A stretch of DNA of 64,000 nucleotides from Bradyrhizobium sp. SRS-191 (GTDB lineage: Bacteria > Pseudomonadota > Alphaproteobacteria > Rhizobiales > Xanthobacteraceae), in the NCBI RefSeq assembly GCF_024586915.1, contig NZ_JANBVS010000016.1:1-64000 (forward strand). The letters run 5' to 3'. Numbering within the stretch: position 1 is the stretch's first letter; every line of letters starts with the position of its first letter. The notes under the pieces were generated by a model that searched no databases, was not told the DNA's origin, and saw only the letters and a program-made list of their open reading frames with translations. The translations under genes and the position numbers were made by a program. Of this stretch, positions 34,571-43,205 are shown one piece after another.

Positions 34571-35233
34571 TCACTCCGAATAGCGCTGTTCGGCCCAGGG
34601 ATCGCCGCGGTTGTGATAGCCGCGCACCTCCCAATAGCCGGGCTTATCGGCCTCGAGAAACTCGATCGCCTTGAGCCACTTCGCGCTCTTCCAGAAATAT
34701 AGATGCGGCACCACGACGCGCACCGGGCCGCCATGCTCCCCGGTGATCGGCGCGCCGGACCAGCTGTGCGCCAGCAGCGCATCCTCGGCGGCGAAATCCT
34801 CCAGCGTCAGGTTGGTGGTGTAGCCGTCATAGGAATGCAGCACGACGAAATTGGCGGTGTCGCGCGGCCGGCAGGCGGCGAGCAGGTCGCGCGTGGCGAG
34901 CCCCTCCCATTGATTGTCGTAGCGCGACCAGGTCGTGACGCAATGGATGTCGGAGACGAACTGGCGCTGCTCCTGGGCGCGGAACGCCGCGAAGTCCCAG
35001 AACAGCGGATTTTCGACCGCGCCGTAGACGTCGAGCCGCCAGCGCTCTTGTGTGACCGACGGCGTCAGGCCGAGGTCGAGCACCGGCCAGTCGCGGGTCA
35101 AATGCTGGCCGGGCGGCAGACGCTGGTCCTCCGGCCGCACGATGCGCCCGGTCAGGAATTTGCCTTCGCGCGCCCAGCGCTCCTTGCTGCGGGTCAGCTT
35201 GCTGTCGGGGGGCAGCCCGGATTCGTCTGCCAT
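34571..35233 (-). CDS. Sulfite-oxidase-like molybdopterin oxidoreductase
   Basis: A 220-residue single-domain protein of the sulfite oxidase superfamily. The molybdenum-binding cysteine is in DIHCVTTWSRYDNQWEG, and the later part has GPVRVVVPHLYFWKSAKWLK, typical of the fold. There is no dimerisation domain and no signal peptide, so it is not a typical periplasmic sulfite oxidase or MsrP. It is best called sulfite-oxidase-like, with substrate unknown. A haem or electron partner is not encoded nearby. Confidence 0.85.
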   Translation of the reverse strand: MADESGLPPDSKLTRSKERWAREGKFLTGRIVRPEDQRLPPGQHLTRDWPVLDLGLTPSVTQERWRLDVYGAVENPLFWDFAAFRAQEQRQFVSDIHCVTTWSRYDNQWEGLATRDLLAACRPRDTANFVVLHSYDGYTTNLTLEDFAAEDALLAHSWSGAPITGEHGGPVRVVVPHLYFWKSAKWLKAIEFLEADKPGYWEVRGYHNRGDPWAEQRYSE

Positions 35234-35273
35234 CTCAGCACCTCTTCAATTCGCGCGCCTCATTCATGCAGAC

Positions 35274-36599
35274 TTATTCATGTCTGTGCATGGCGGACGT
35301 ATGCTTGGTGTCGCGCATGGTCGCATAGATGAGCAGCGACAGGAAGATCACGCCGGTGAGATAATAATAGAACCAAGTCTCGTGCCCGATGCTCTTGAAG
35401 TAGAGCGCGATCGCCGGCGCGGTGCCGCCGAACAGCGACACGGTGATCGCGTAGGGCAGGCCGACGCCGAGCGCGCGGATGTTGGTGGGGAAGAGCTCGG
35501 CTTTCACGACGGCGTTGATCGAGGTGTAGCCGGCGGTGAAAATCCAGGCGCCGCAGATCAGCAGGAAGGCCGTGAACGGCTCCTTGGTGCCCTTCAGCGC
35601 GGTCAGGATCGGGATCGTCGACAAGGTGCCGGCGATGCCGAAGAAGATCAGCAGCGGCTTACGGCCGATGCGATCGGAGATCGCGCCGTACAGTGGCTGC
35701 AAAACGCATGCAAACAGCAGCGAGCCGAAAATCACCATCGTGGTCTGGTCCTCGGTCAGGCCGACCGAGAGTTTGACGAAGGTCTGCATGTAGGTGGTGA
35801 AGGTGTAGAACGCCGCGGTGCCGCCTGCGGTGAGGCCAACGACTAGCAGCAGCTCGCGCGGATATCTGAACAGCGCGGCCATCGAGCTGGATGAGCCTGC
35901 CTTCTTCTTGGCTTCCACGAACGCTTCGGTCTCGTGCAGATTCCGCCGCATCACCGCGACGAAGATCGCAAGGCAGGCGCCGATGAAGAACGGGATGCGC
36001 CAGCCCCAGGCCTTCAACTCCTCGGTGGTCAGGAACACCTTCTGCAGCAGCAGGAGGACGATGATCGCGGTGAGCTGACCGCCGATCAGGGTGACGTATT
36101 GGAAGCTGGAATAGAAGCCGCGATGCTTGGCGTCGGCGACCTCCGAGAGATAGGTGGCGCTGGCGCCGTATTCGCCGCCGAGGCTGAGACCCTCGATGAC
36201 GCGGGCAAGCGCCAGGATGATCGGCGCGGCGATGCCGATCGTGGCATAGGTCGGCGTCACTGCGATGATCAGCGAGCCGAAGCACATGCAGAGCACGGAG
36301 ACGGTCAGCGACAGCCTGCGGCCATACTGGTCGGCGAGATAGCCGAATAGCCAGCCGCCGAGCGGGCGCATCAGGAAGGTCGCGGCGAACACCACGGCGG
36401 CGTTGAGCTGCTCGACCACCGGATCTTTCGAGGGGAAGAAGGCCGGCGCGAAATACAGGGCAAACGCGGTGTAGGCGTAGAAGTCGTACCATTCGACCAG
36501 ATTGCCGGCCGAGCCGATCAGGATCGCCTTGATGCGGCGCTCGACGTCGGCAATGGACGTGGCGGGCTCTGCGGCAGGCTGGATCGCCTGGTCTGTCAT
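35274..36599 (-). CDS. MFS transporter, metabolite:H+ symporter (MHS) family
   Basis: A 441-residue inner-membrane symporter with about twelve helices. The family's N-terminal segment SAGNLVEWYDFYAYTAFALYF and the loop motif MRPLGGWLFGYLADQYGRR are clear, and a later YGASATYLSEVA agrees. MHS members take up organic acids such as 2-oxoglutarate or dicarboxylates with protons. The frame opens earlier (36659), but ATG 36599 (MTDQAIQPA) gives the expected length. It precedes catabolic enzymes on both strands, but the substrate is not shown. Confidence 0.93.
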   Translation of the reverse strand: MTDQAIQPAAEPATSIADVERRIKAILIGSAGNLVEWYDFYAYTAFALYFAPAFFPSKDPVVEQLNAAVVFAATFLMRPLGGWLFGYLADQYGRRLSLTVSVLCMCFGSLIIAVTPTYATIGIAAPIILALARVIEGLSLGGEYGASATYLSEVADAKHRGFYSSFQYVTLIGGQLTAIIVLLLLQKVFLTTEELKAWGWRIPFFIGACLAIFVAVMRRNLHETEAFVEAKKKAGSSSSMAALFRYPRELLLVVGLTAGGTAAFYTFTTYMQTFVKLSVGLTEDQTTMVIFGSLLFACVLQPLYGAISDRIGRKPLLIFFGIAGTLSTIPILTALKGTKEPFTAFLLICGAWIFTAGYTSINAVVKAELFPTNIRALGVGLPYAITVSLFGGTAPAIALYFKSIGHETWFYYYLTGVIFLSLLIYATMRDTKHTSAMHRHE

Positions 36600-36727
36600 T
36601 TCCGGTCTCCGGGCAAGCATCGTTTGCGGCCCTTCTACGGCAGCCACCGGGATTGCCAATATAGAATAACGGCAGGGGTCCCATGTTCCCGAGGCAGGAA
36701 CTATGTGCTGTGCAACGAAAATCGGGG

Positions 36728-36930
36728 GCCTCGCCCTTCGAGACGCTCGCCTTCGGCGAGCTCCTCAGGGTGAGGGGGAAGATGATCCCGAGACGAGCGA
36801 AGGTAGATGCGGGCGCGCCTCCCAATCCTCATGGTGAGGAGCCCGCCCTCAGGCGGGCGTCTCGAACCATGAGGCCAGCGCACGGGCCTCACCCTTCGAG
36901 ACGCCGCTGCGCGGCTCCTCAGGGTGAGGG
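36728..36930. repeat. Cluster of three family E hairpins
   Basis: Three related elements follow each other: GGCCTCGCCCTTCGAGACGC to GCTCCTCAGGGTGAGG, then CCTCATGGTGAGGAGCCCGC to GTCTCGAACCATGAGG, then CCTCACCCTTCGAGACGCC to GCTCCTCAGGGTGAGG. They fill most of the 340-base gap between the amidase gene (3' side) and the symporter gene (5' side), which otherwise shows no gene. Confidence 0.8.
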
Positions 36931-36939
36931 GAAAGTTCG

Positions 36940-38361
36940 TCACTTCGGCGCGCGCGGCTCGATCGGGGTGGAGCTGGCAACGCCGAGAACATCTTCCAGC
37001 ACCTTGGCACCGGCGAGCAAACCGGCGTCGTTGCGCGGACGCGCGATCATCTGCAATCCGACCGGAAGCCCGGTTTCGGTGAAGCCGCAGGGCAGCGACA
37101 AAGCCGGGCAGCAGGCCAGCGTGATCGCGTAGACGATGCCGAGCCACTGCACGTAGTTGTCGAATTTGTGCCCGGCGCATTCGGCGACGTAGCGGTTCTC
37201 GACCGGGAAGGGCGGCACGATCGTCGCCGGCGCCAGCAGGAGGTCATAGGTCTCGAAGAACTTCACCGCGCGCGCGGTGATCGCCACGCGCTGCGCCTCG
37301 GCGCGCGCGATCTGCGCGACGGTCAGCTTCAGGCCTTCCTCGATATTCCAGATCACCTCGGGCTTCAGCAGGTCGCGCTTGGTGCGCAGCAGCTCCTGCT
37401 TGCTCATCGCGAAGTCGAGCGCGCGTAGCACGTGGAAGCATTCATGCGCCTCGCTGAAATCCGGATGGGCCTCCTCGACGATGATTCCGAGCTCGGCGAA
37501 GCGCTGCGCCGCCTTGCGGGTGACGGCGATGACTTCGGGATCGACCGGCGTGATGCCGAGATCGGGCGAATAGGCCACGCGCAGCGGCTTCTTGCCTGAG
37601 CGGGCGGCGGCGAGGAAGGAGGGCGCGGGCGAGGGCAGCGAGATCGGGTCGGCGGCATGCTCGCCGCTCATCGCATCCAGCAGCAGCGCGAGATCCTCGA
37701 CGTTGCGGGCCATCGGGCCCTGGACGCCGAGATTGCGGTCAACGGCGACTGCCGGGGTATGCGCGACGCGGCCGAAGCTCGGGCGCAGGCCGACGATGCC
37801 GCAGAAGCTCGCGGGGTTGCGCAGCGAGCCGCCCATGTCAGAGCCGTGCGCAAGCCAGGCGGTGCCGGTCGCCAGCGCGACCGCCGCGCCGCCGGAGGAG
37901 CCGGCCGCCGAGCGGGACGTGTCCCAGGGATTGCGCGTCGCGCCGAACACCTCGTTGAAGGTGTTGGCGCCGGCGCCGAACTCCGGCGTGTTCGACTTGG
38001 CGTAGATCACCCCGCCATTGGCTTCGAGATGCTCGACCAGGAGATCTGATTGTTCCGGAATCCGGTCCTTGAAGATCGGCGAGCCCTGCGTGGTCAGCAC
38101 GCCCTGGACGTCGGTGAGGTCCTTGATCGGGACGGGCAGGCCTGCGAGCAGCCCGCGCGCACCGGCCGGCTTGCTCATCAGCGCCTTGGCGTGATCGCGC
38201 GCGCGATCGAAGCACAGCGTCGGCAGCGCATTGACCTTGTCGTCGACAGCCTTGATGCGGGCTTCCAGCGCATCGAGGCAATCGAGCGGCGTGATATCGC
38301 CGGCCTTCAACTTGTCGACGACGGCACAGGCGGTCTCGCGGATCAATCCCTGGTCGGCCAA
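36940..38361 (-). CDS. Amidase (amidase-signature family)
   Basis: A 473-residue hydrolase. It has the Ser-cisSer-Lys signature: lysine in VPIKDLTDVQG, the serine pair in AAGSSGGAAVALATG, and GSDMGGSLRNPASFCG nearby. It hydrolyses an amide to acid and ammonia. The frame stays open much further upstream, across the SDR gene in another phase, so the start needs care. I choose TTG at 38361, nine bases after a GAGGAG, which gives MADQGLIRETACAVV. Nothing shows its substrate. Confidence 0.88.
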   Translation of the reverse strand: MADQGLIRETACAVVDKLKAGDITPLDCLDALEARIKAVDDKVNALPTLCFDRARDHAKALMSKPAGARGLLAGLPVPIKDLTDVQGVLTTQGSPIFKDRIPEQSDLLVEHLEANGGVIYAKSNTPEFGAGANTFNEVFGATRNPWDTSRSAAGSSGGAAVALATGTAWLAHGSDMGGSLRNPASFCGIVGLRPSFGRVAHTPAVAVDRNLGVQGPMARNVEDLALLLDAMSGEHAADPISLPSPAPSFLAAARSGKKPLRVAYSPDLGITPVDPEVIAVTRKAAQRFAELGIIVEEAHPDFSEAHECFHVLRALDFAMSKQELLRTKRDLLKPEVIWNIEEGLKLTVAQIARAEAQRVAITARAVKFFETYDLLLAPATIVPPFPVENRYVAECAGHKFDNYVQWLGIVYAITLACCPALSLPCGFTETGLPVGLQMIARPRNDAGLLAGAKVLEDVLGVASSTPIEPRAPK

Positions 38362-38441
38362 AGCTTGGTTCTCCTCATTGGAAGCATCCCGGCGATTGGG
38401 GGGTAGATCATGTTTCGCCGGGAGTGGAAAGGTCGCCGCGG

Positions 38442-39218
38442 TCAACCCCACCCTGCGCTGATGCCGCCATCGACGGTATAGATCACGCCCGACGTATAGC
38501 CGGCGCGGTCGGACGCCAGGAACGCCATCAGGTCGGCAATTTCGCGCGGATGCGCCGGGCGGCCGAGCGGCAGGCCTTTCTGGAATTCCGTGTAGCGGCT
38601 CTCGTCGCCGAACTGCTGCTTGGCGCGGGTCTTGAGCAGGGTGACGTGGCGGTCGGTGCCGACGGGCCCGGGATTGATGCCGACGACGCGGATGTTGTCG
38701 GCGAGGCTCTTGGAGCCGAGTGCGCGGGTGAAGGCCATCAGCGCGGCATTGCCGGCGCTGCCGCAGATGTAGTTGAAGTCGAACTTCTCGCCGGCGGCGC
38801 CGATGTCGTTGATGATGACACCCGCGCCGCGCGCCTTCATCTGGGCGTAGACCAGCCGCGCCAGGTTGATGAAGCCGAACACCTTGAGGTCCCAGGCGTG
38901 CCGCCAGGCGGCCTCGTCGATCTTGTCGATCGGGCCGCCCGGAATGTCGCCGGCATTGTTGACGAGGATGTCGATGTCGCTGGCCTCCTGTGCCAGTCGG
39001 GTCACGTCCTCGGACTTGCGCAGGTCCACCACATGCGCGGCCGCGTCGATCTGGTGCTTGGACCGGAGTTGCTCGACCAGCGCCGAGAGCCGGTCGGCGC
39101 TGCGCGCCGCGAGCCGGACATGGCAGCCTTCCTCGGCAAACGCCTCGGCGGCTGCGGCGCCGATTCCCTTGGAGGCGCCGGTGATGAGAACGCGCTTGCC
39201 GCGCAGATGAAGGTCCAT
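38442..39218 (-). CDS. Short-chain dehydrogenase/reductase-like protein, catalytic lysine not evident
   Basis: A 258-residue SDR. The NAD(P)-binding TGASKGIG is at about residue 14, NNAG near 89 and GINPGPVGTDR near 182. The active-site region is NYICGSAGNAALMAF. The tyrosine is present, but the usual YxxxK lysine four residues later is a serine. This might be a subfamily with a different geometry or a protein with altered catalysis. It is on the same strand as the amidase gene, 80 bases upstream of it. Confidence 0.88.
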   Translation of the reverse strand: MDLHLRGKRVLITGASKGIGAAAAEAFAEEGCHVRLAARSADRLSALVEQLRSKHQIDAAAHVVDLRKSEDVTRLAQEASDIDILVNNAGDIPGGPIDKIDEAAWRHAWDLKVFGFINLARLVYAQMKARGAGVIINDIGAAGEKFDFNYICGSAGNAALMAFTRALGSKSLADNIRVVGINPGPVGTDRHVTLLKTRAKQQFGDESRYTEFQKGLPLGRPAHPREIADLMAFLASDRAGYTSGVIYTVDGGISAGWG

Positions 39219-39400
39219 GGCAACTCTCGCTGAATGGGAGGAGACCGGATTGTCTTATGCGATTGTCCTGCGCGATTGTCTTGCGCGTCAGCCATGCGGT
39301 CAATCCCGCACCGCAGCGTTGCGCTTGACCGTGGTTTGGTCCATTCAGGCGATCGACGATTTCGGCCGGGACAACCGGCGACACTATGAGGATCCGCTCG

Positions 39401-40474
39401 ATGAGCAAGAAGCCCTATCGCATCGCAGTCATTCCCGGCGACGGCATCGGCAAGGAGGTCATGCCCGAGGGCATTCGCGTGATCGAGCAGGCAGCCAAGA
39501 AGCATGGCGTCGCCGTGCAGTTCGATCATTTCGACTTCTCGAGCTACGACTATTACGAGAAGCACGGCCAGATGATGCCGGACGACTGGAAGACGCAGAT
39601 CGGCAGCCATGACGCGATCTATTTCGGCGCGGTCGGCTGGCCGGCCAAGATCGCCGACCACGTCTCGCTGTGGGGGTCGCTGATCAAGTTCCGCCGCGAG
39701 TTCGATCAGTATGTGAACCTGCGGCCTGTCCGCCTGATGCCGGGCGTGCCGTGCCCGCTGGCGAACCGCAAGCCGGGCGACATCGATTTCTGGGTGGTGC
39801 GCGAGAACACCGAAGGCGAGTATTCTTCCGTCGGCGGCCGCATGTTCCCGGACACCGATCGCGAGTTCGTCACGCAACAGACAGTGATGACCCGCACCGG
39901 CGTCGACCGCATCCTGAAGTTTGCGTTCGAGCTGGCGCAGTCACGGCCGAAGAAGCATCTGACGTCGGCGACCAAGTCGAACGGCATCTCGATCACGATG
40001 CCGTATTGGGACGAGCGGGTCGAGGCGATGGCCAAGACCTATCCGGGCGTGAAATGGGACAAGTACCACATCGACATCCTCACCGCGAATTTCGTGCTGC
40101 ATCCCGACTGGTTTGACGTCGTCGTCGGCTCCAATCTGTTCGGTGACATCTTGTCGGATCTGGGACCTGCCTGCACCGGCACCATCGGCATCGCGCCGTC
40201 GGGCAACATCAATCCGGAGCGTAATTTTCCGTCGGTGTTCGAGCCGGTGCACGGCTCGGCGCCCGACATCGCGGGGCAGGGGATCGCCAACCCGATCGGC
40301 ATGATCTGGTCGGGCGCGATGATGCTGGAGCATCTCGGCGAGAAGCAGGCGGCGCAGGCGATCGTCGGCGCCATCGAGCGGACGCTGGCGGAGCGGACGC
40401 TGCGCACGCGCGATCTCGGCGGCAATGCTGATACGGTCGCGTGCGGCAAGGCGGTCGCGGAGATGGTGGATTAG
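39401..40474 (+). CDS. Tartrate dehydrogenase-like (isopropylmalate dehydrogenase family)
   Basis: A 357-residue member of the isocitrate/isopropylmalate dehydrogenase superfamily, close to tartrate/D-malate dehydrogenases. The start is MSKKPYRIAVIPGDGIGKEV, the substrate loop is FRREFDQYVNLRPVRLMPG, WVVRENTEGEYSSVGG follows, and the metal and NAD sites lie in NLFGDILSDLGPACTGTIG and HGSAPDIAGQGIANP. It oxidises a hydroxy diacid with NAD. The ATG at 39401 is the natural start. It diverges from the SDR gene. The exact substrate is uncertain. Confidence 0.88.
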   Translation: MSKKPYRIAVIPGDGIGKEVMPEGIRVIEQAAKKHGVAVQFDHFDFSSYDYYEKHGQMMPDDWKTQIGSHDAIYFGAVGWPAKIADHVSLWGSLIKFRREFDQYVNLRPVRLMPGVPCPLANRKPGDIDFWVVRENTEGEYSSVGGRMFPDTDREFVTQQTVMTRTGVDRILKFAFELAQSRPKKHLTSATKSNGISITMPYWDERVEAMAKTYPGVKWDKYHIDILTANFVLHPDWFDVVVGSNLFGDILSDLGPACTGTIGIAPSGNINPERNFPSVFEPVHGSAPDIAGQGIANPIGMIWSGAMMLEHLGEKQAAQAIVGAIERTLAERTLRTRDLGGNADTVACGKAVAEMVD

Positions 40475-40521
40475 TCGCTGCTGTTTGTTGTCGCCCCGGC
40501 CGGGAGCTGACGACACCAGTA

Positions 40522-40605
40522 CGTAGGGCGGGTTAGCGCAGCGTAACCCGCCGGCTTCTTCATCGCTACGGGATGGCGGATTACGCTGCGCTAATCCGCC
40601 CTACG
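40522..40605. repeat. Palindromic intergenic repeat, family B
   Basis: CGTAGGGCGGGTTAGCGC faces GCGCTAATCCGCCCTACG, with CAGCGTAACCCGCC facing GGCGGATTACGCTG inside. It lies after the tartrate-dehydrogenase-like gene. A partial family C element follows at 40640-40688. Confidence 0.8.
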
Positions 40606-40719
40606 CGTCTGCCTCCGTCTGCTCTCGATAGATCGCGCGGTATGGGTCCCGGCGTCGCGTGCGCAATTGCGCACTAGGCCGGGACGACAATGGTGGTTGC
40701 GGCCACAACTCGGGCAACA

Positions 40720-40803
40720 CCGTCATTGCGAGGAGCGCAGCGACGAAGCAATCCAGGGTCGTCGCGGGACTCTGGATTGCTTCACTTCGCTCGCAATGAC
40801 GGA
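40720..40803. repeat. Palindromic intergenic repeat, family A
   Basis: CCGTCATTGCGAGGAGCGC and TCGCTCGCAATGACGG form the ends, with GAAGCAATCCAGGG facing CTGGATTGCTTC. With the family B and partial family C copies it fills the 343-base gap between two convergent genes; I see no gene there. Confidence 0.85.
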
Positions 40804-40817
40804 GGAGAGGGCGCGGA

Positions 40818-41729
40818 CTACTCGTTCGCCTCGCGCCGGCAGTGCTCCCATGCGGCGTGGATCAGGTTCTCGCTCGCTTCCGGCGTCCGGAACGCCGAAT
40901 GGGCCGACAGCGTCACGTTCGGAATCGTCGTCAGCACGTGACCGGCCGGCAGCGGCTCGGTGTTGAAGACGTCGAGGCCGGCGTGGCGGATGTGGCCGGA
41001 GCGGAGCGCGTCGATCATGGCTGTTTCGTCGACGATGGCGGCGCGGGCGGTGTTGACGAAGATCACGCCTTTGCGCATCTGCGCGATGCGCTCGCGCGAG
41101 AGGAAGCCGCGGGTCTCGTCATTGAGCAGGAGATGCAGCGACACGACGTGGCTGGTCGCCAGCAACTGATCGAGCGACACGAACTCCACACCCGGATGGC
41201 TCTTCGGCGAGCGGTTCCAGGCGATCACCTTCATGCCGCTGCCGGACGCAATGCGCGCGACCTCGGCGGCGATGCCGCCGAAGCCGATCAGGCCGAGCGT
41301 CTTGCCGGTGAGCTGCATGCCGTCATCGCGGAGCCAGTTGCCGGCGCGCATCTCGCGGTCCATCTGGGCGATGCCGCGGGCCGAGGCCCACATCAGCGCG
41401 ATGGCGGCTTCGGCAACGGCCGTGTCGCCGTAACCCTTGATCAGGTGCACGGTGATGCCGAGCTCGGCGAGCTCGTCGGGGTTCATGTAGCTGCGGGCGC
41501 CGGTGCCGAGGAAGACGACGTGCTTGAGGTTCTTGCACTGCTTGGCGACGTCGGTGGGGAGCGCGGTGTGATCGACCACGCCGATCTCGGCGCCGTCGAG
41601 AATGGTCGGCCAGTCCTCCGGCTTGATGTCGGGGTCGAGATGTACGTGCATCTCGGGATCGCCGGATTGGCGCTGCCGCTCGAAGATCTCGGCAAGCGAC
41701 GAGTTGGCGTCGATGAAAACTCCGCGCAC
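40818..41729 (-). CDS. D-2-hydroxyacid dehydrogenase (NAD-dependent, SerA/GhrA-like)
   Basis: A 303-residue enzyme of the D-isomer-specific 2-hydroxyacid dehydrogenase family. The NAD-binding region is LTGKTLGLIGFGGIAAEVAR, followed by WNRSPKSHPGVEFV, and the catalytic arginine lies in VNTARAAIVDE. The later part HAGLDVFNTEPLPAGH holds the glutamate, and a histidine lies in VTLSAHSAFRT. GTG at 41729 follows AAGGAGA at good spacing. The open frame continues into repeat DNA up to 41870, which I reject. It may oxidise or reduce a 2-oxoacid or a hydroxyacid. Substrate unknown. Confidence 0.88.
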   Translation of the reverse strand: MRGVFIDANSSLAEIFERQRQSGDPEMHVHLDPDIKPEDWPTILDGAEIGVVDHTALPTDVAKQCKNLKHVVFLGTGARSYMNPDELAELGITVHLIKGYGDTAVAEAAIALMWASARGIAQMDREMRAGNWLRDDGMQLTGKTLGLIGFGGIAAEVARIASGSGMKVIAWNRSPKSHPGVEFVSLDQLLATSHVVSLHLLLNDETRGFLSRERIAQMRKGVIFVNTARAAIVDETAMIDALRSGHIRHAGLDVFNTEPLPAGHVLTTIPNVTLSAHSAFRTPEASENLIHAAWEHCRREANE

Positions 41730-41780
41730 GGGGTGGTCTCCTTTACAAAGGATGCGAAGTGGCTGCGCAGACTTAGGTGC

Positions 41781-41883
41781 GCTCCCTCCCCCCTTGCGGG
41801 GGAGGGTCGGGGAGGGGGGACCCAGGAAAGACTTCCTGTGTGGACCCCCACCCCCAACCCCTCCCCGCAAGGGGGAGGGGAGC
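41781..41883. repeat. GC-rich inverted repeat
   Basis: GCTCCCTCCCCCCTTGCGGG at the left faces CCGCAAGGGGGAGGGGAGC at the right, and a poly-C/poly-G stretch lies between. It occupies the gap between the hydroxyacid dehydrogenase and the M20 hydrolase genes. Confidence 0.75.
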
Positions 41884-41954
41884 TCAGTGTGCCCGCGCGA
41901 TTCAGGGCTGTGATTGATAACTGATAGTTCTGTGGAGCTGATTGAATCAGCCTA

Positions 41955-43205
41955 TCACGACGCCACGCCGGCCAGCGACAGCACGGTGTGCAGCAGCACG
42001 TTCGCGCCCGCCGCACAGTCGGACTGAGTGGCGTCCTCCAGTTCGTTGTGGCTGATGCCGTCCTTGCAGGGGACGAACACCATAGCCGCGGGCATGATGG
42101 TATTGAGGTTGCAGGCGTCGTGGCCGGCGCCGGAGGTGATGCGCCGGTGCGAATAGCCGAGCGTGCCGGCGGCGCGTTCGACGGCGTCGACCAGCTTGGG
42201 ATCGAAATGCGTCGGCGGCTTGCGCCAGACCTGGTCGATCGCGATCTCGACCCGGCGCTTCTTGGAAATCTCGCCGGCCGCCGCGCGCAGGCTGGCGTCG
42301 AGCGCCTCCAGCGTATCGGCATTGGCGCTTCGGCAGTCGATGGTGAAGGCGATTTCGCCGGGGATGACGTTGCGCGAGGGATTGGCGATCACGGCCTCGC
42401 CGATGGTGGCGACCGCGTTCGGCCCGAGCTTGAGCGCGATCTGCTCCAGGGTCAGCGCGAACTCCGACAGTGTCAGCAGCGCGTCGCGGCGCAGCGGCAT
42501 TGGCGTCGAGCCGGCGTGGCTCTCGAAGCCCGTGATCTTGCCGTCGTACCAGAACACGCCCTGGCCGTGATCGACCACGCCGATAGTCTTGTTCTCGGCC
42601 TCCAGGATCGGACCCTGCTCGATATGCAATTCGACGAAGCCCGAAAATTTCTGCGTGCCGACCTTGGTCTCGCCGCGATAGCCGATGCTATCAAGCGCCT
42701 GGCCCACGGTGGTGCCTTCGGCGTCCTTGCGCGACAAAATGTCCTCGACTGTGAAGTCGCCGACATAGGCGGCGGAGGCCATCATCGCCGGCGCGAAGCG
42801 CGAGCCTTCCTCGTTGGTCCAGTTGACGATGCACAGCGGCGCGTCAGTCTCGATGCCGGCGTCGTTGAGGGTGCGGATCACTTCCAGCGCGCCGAGCGTG
42901 CCGAGAATGCCGTCGAACTTGCCGCCGGTCGGCTGGGTGTCGAGATGCGAGCCGAGCCCGACCGGGGCCTTCGCCATGTCACGCCCCTTGCGCAGGGCGA
43001 ACATCGAGCCGAGGGTGTCGACATGCACTTCAAGCCCGGCATCCTCGCAGGCCTTGCGGAACCAGTCGCGGACCTGCTTATCCTCCTGGCTGAGGGTCAG
43101 CCGGCGCACGCCGCCCTTCGGGGTGCCGCCGAACTTGGCGGTCTCGTGGATGCTGTCCCAGAGGCGGGCGGAATCGATCTGCAGATTGGTGACGGCGCGG
43201 CTCAT
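41955..43205 (-). CDS. M20-family amidohydrolase, N-carbamoyl-L-amino-acid hydrolase / allantoate amidohydrolase type
   Basis: A 416-residue zinc-dependent hydrolase. Metal and substrate sites are in GLGSHLDTQPTGGKFDGILG, NWTNEEGSRFAPAMMAS, FVELHIEQGPILEAE and TSGAGHDACNLN, all typical of the carbamoylase/AllC group. It would release carbamoyl or ureido groups from N-carbamoyl amino acids, allantoate or similar compounds. It overlaps the LysR gene by four bases and is read with it. The substrate within this group cannot be told. Confidence 0.92.
   Translation of the reverse strand: MSRAVTNLQIDSARLWDSIHETAKFGGTPKGGVRRLTLSQEDKQVRDWFRKACEDAGLEVHVDTLGSMFALRKGRDMAKAPVGLGSHLDTQPTGGKFDGILGTLGALEVIRTLNDAGIETDAPLCIVNWTNEEGSRFAPAMMASAAYVGDFTVEDILSRKDAEGTTVGQALDSIGYRGETKVGTQKFSGFVELHIEQGPILEAENKTIGVVDHGQGVFWYDGKITGFESHAGSTPMPLRRDALLTLSEFALTLEQIALKLGPNAVATIGEAVIANPSRNVIPGEIAFTIDCRSANADTLEALDASLRAAAGEISKKRRVEIAIDQVWRKPPTHFDPKLVDAVERAAGTLGYSHRRITSGAGHDACNLNTIMPAAMVFVPCKDGISHNELEDATQSDCAAGANVLLHTVLSLAGVAS

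Noticed and set aside
38362..39408. Upstream extension of the amidase frame through the SDR gene
   Set aside because: The extension is low complexity and R/H-rich, in a different phase from the real SDR gene; the amidase has a good TTG start with a ribosome site at 38361.
41730..41870. N-terminal extension of the hydroxyacid dehydrogenase
   Set aside because: The extension is translated repeat DNA; the GTG at 41729 has AAGGAGA before it.
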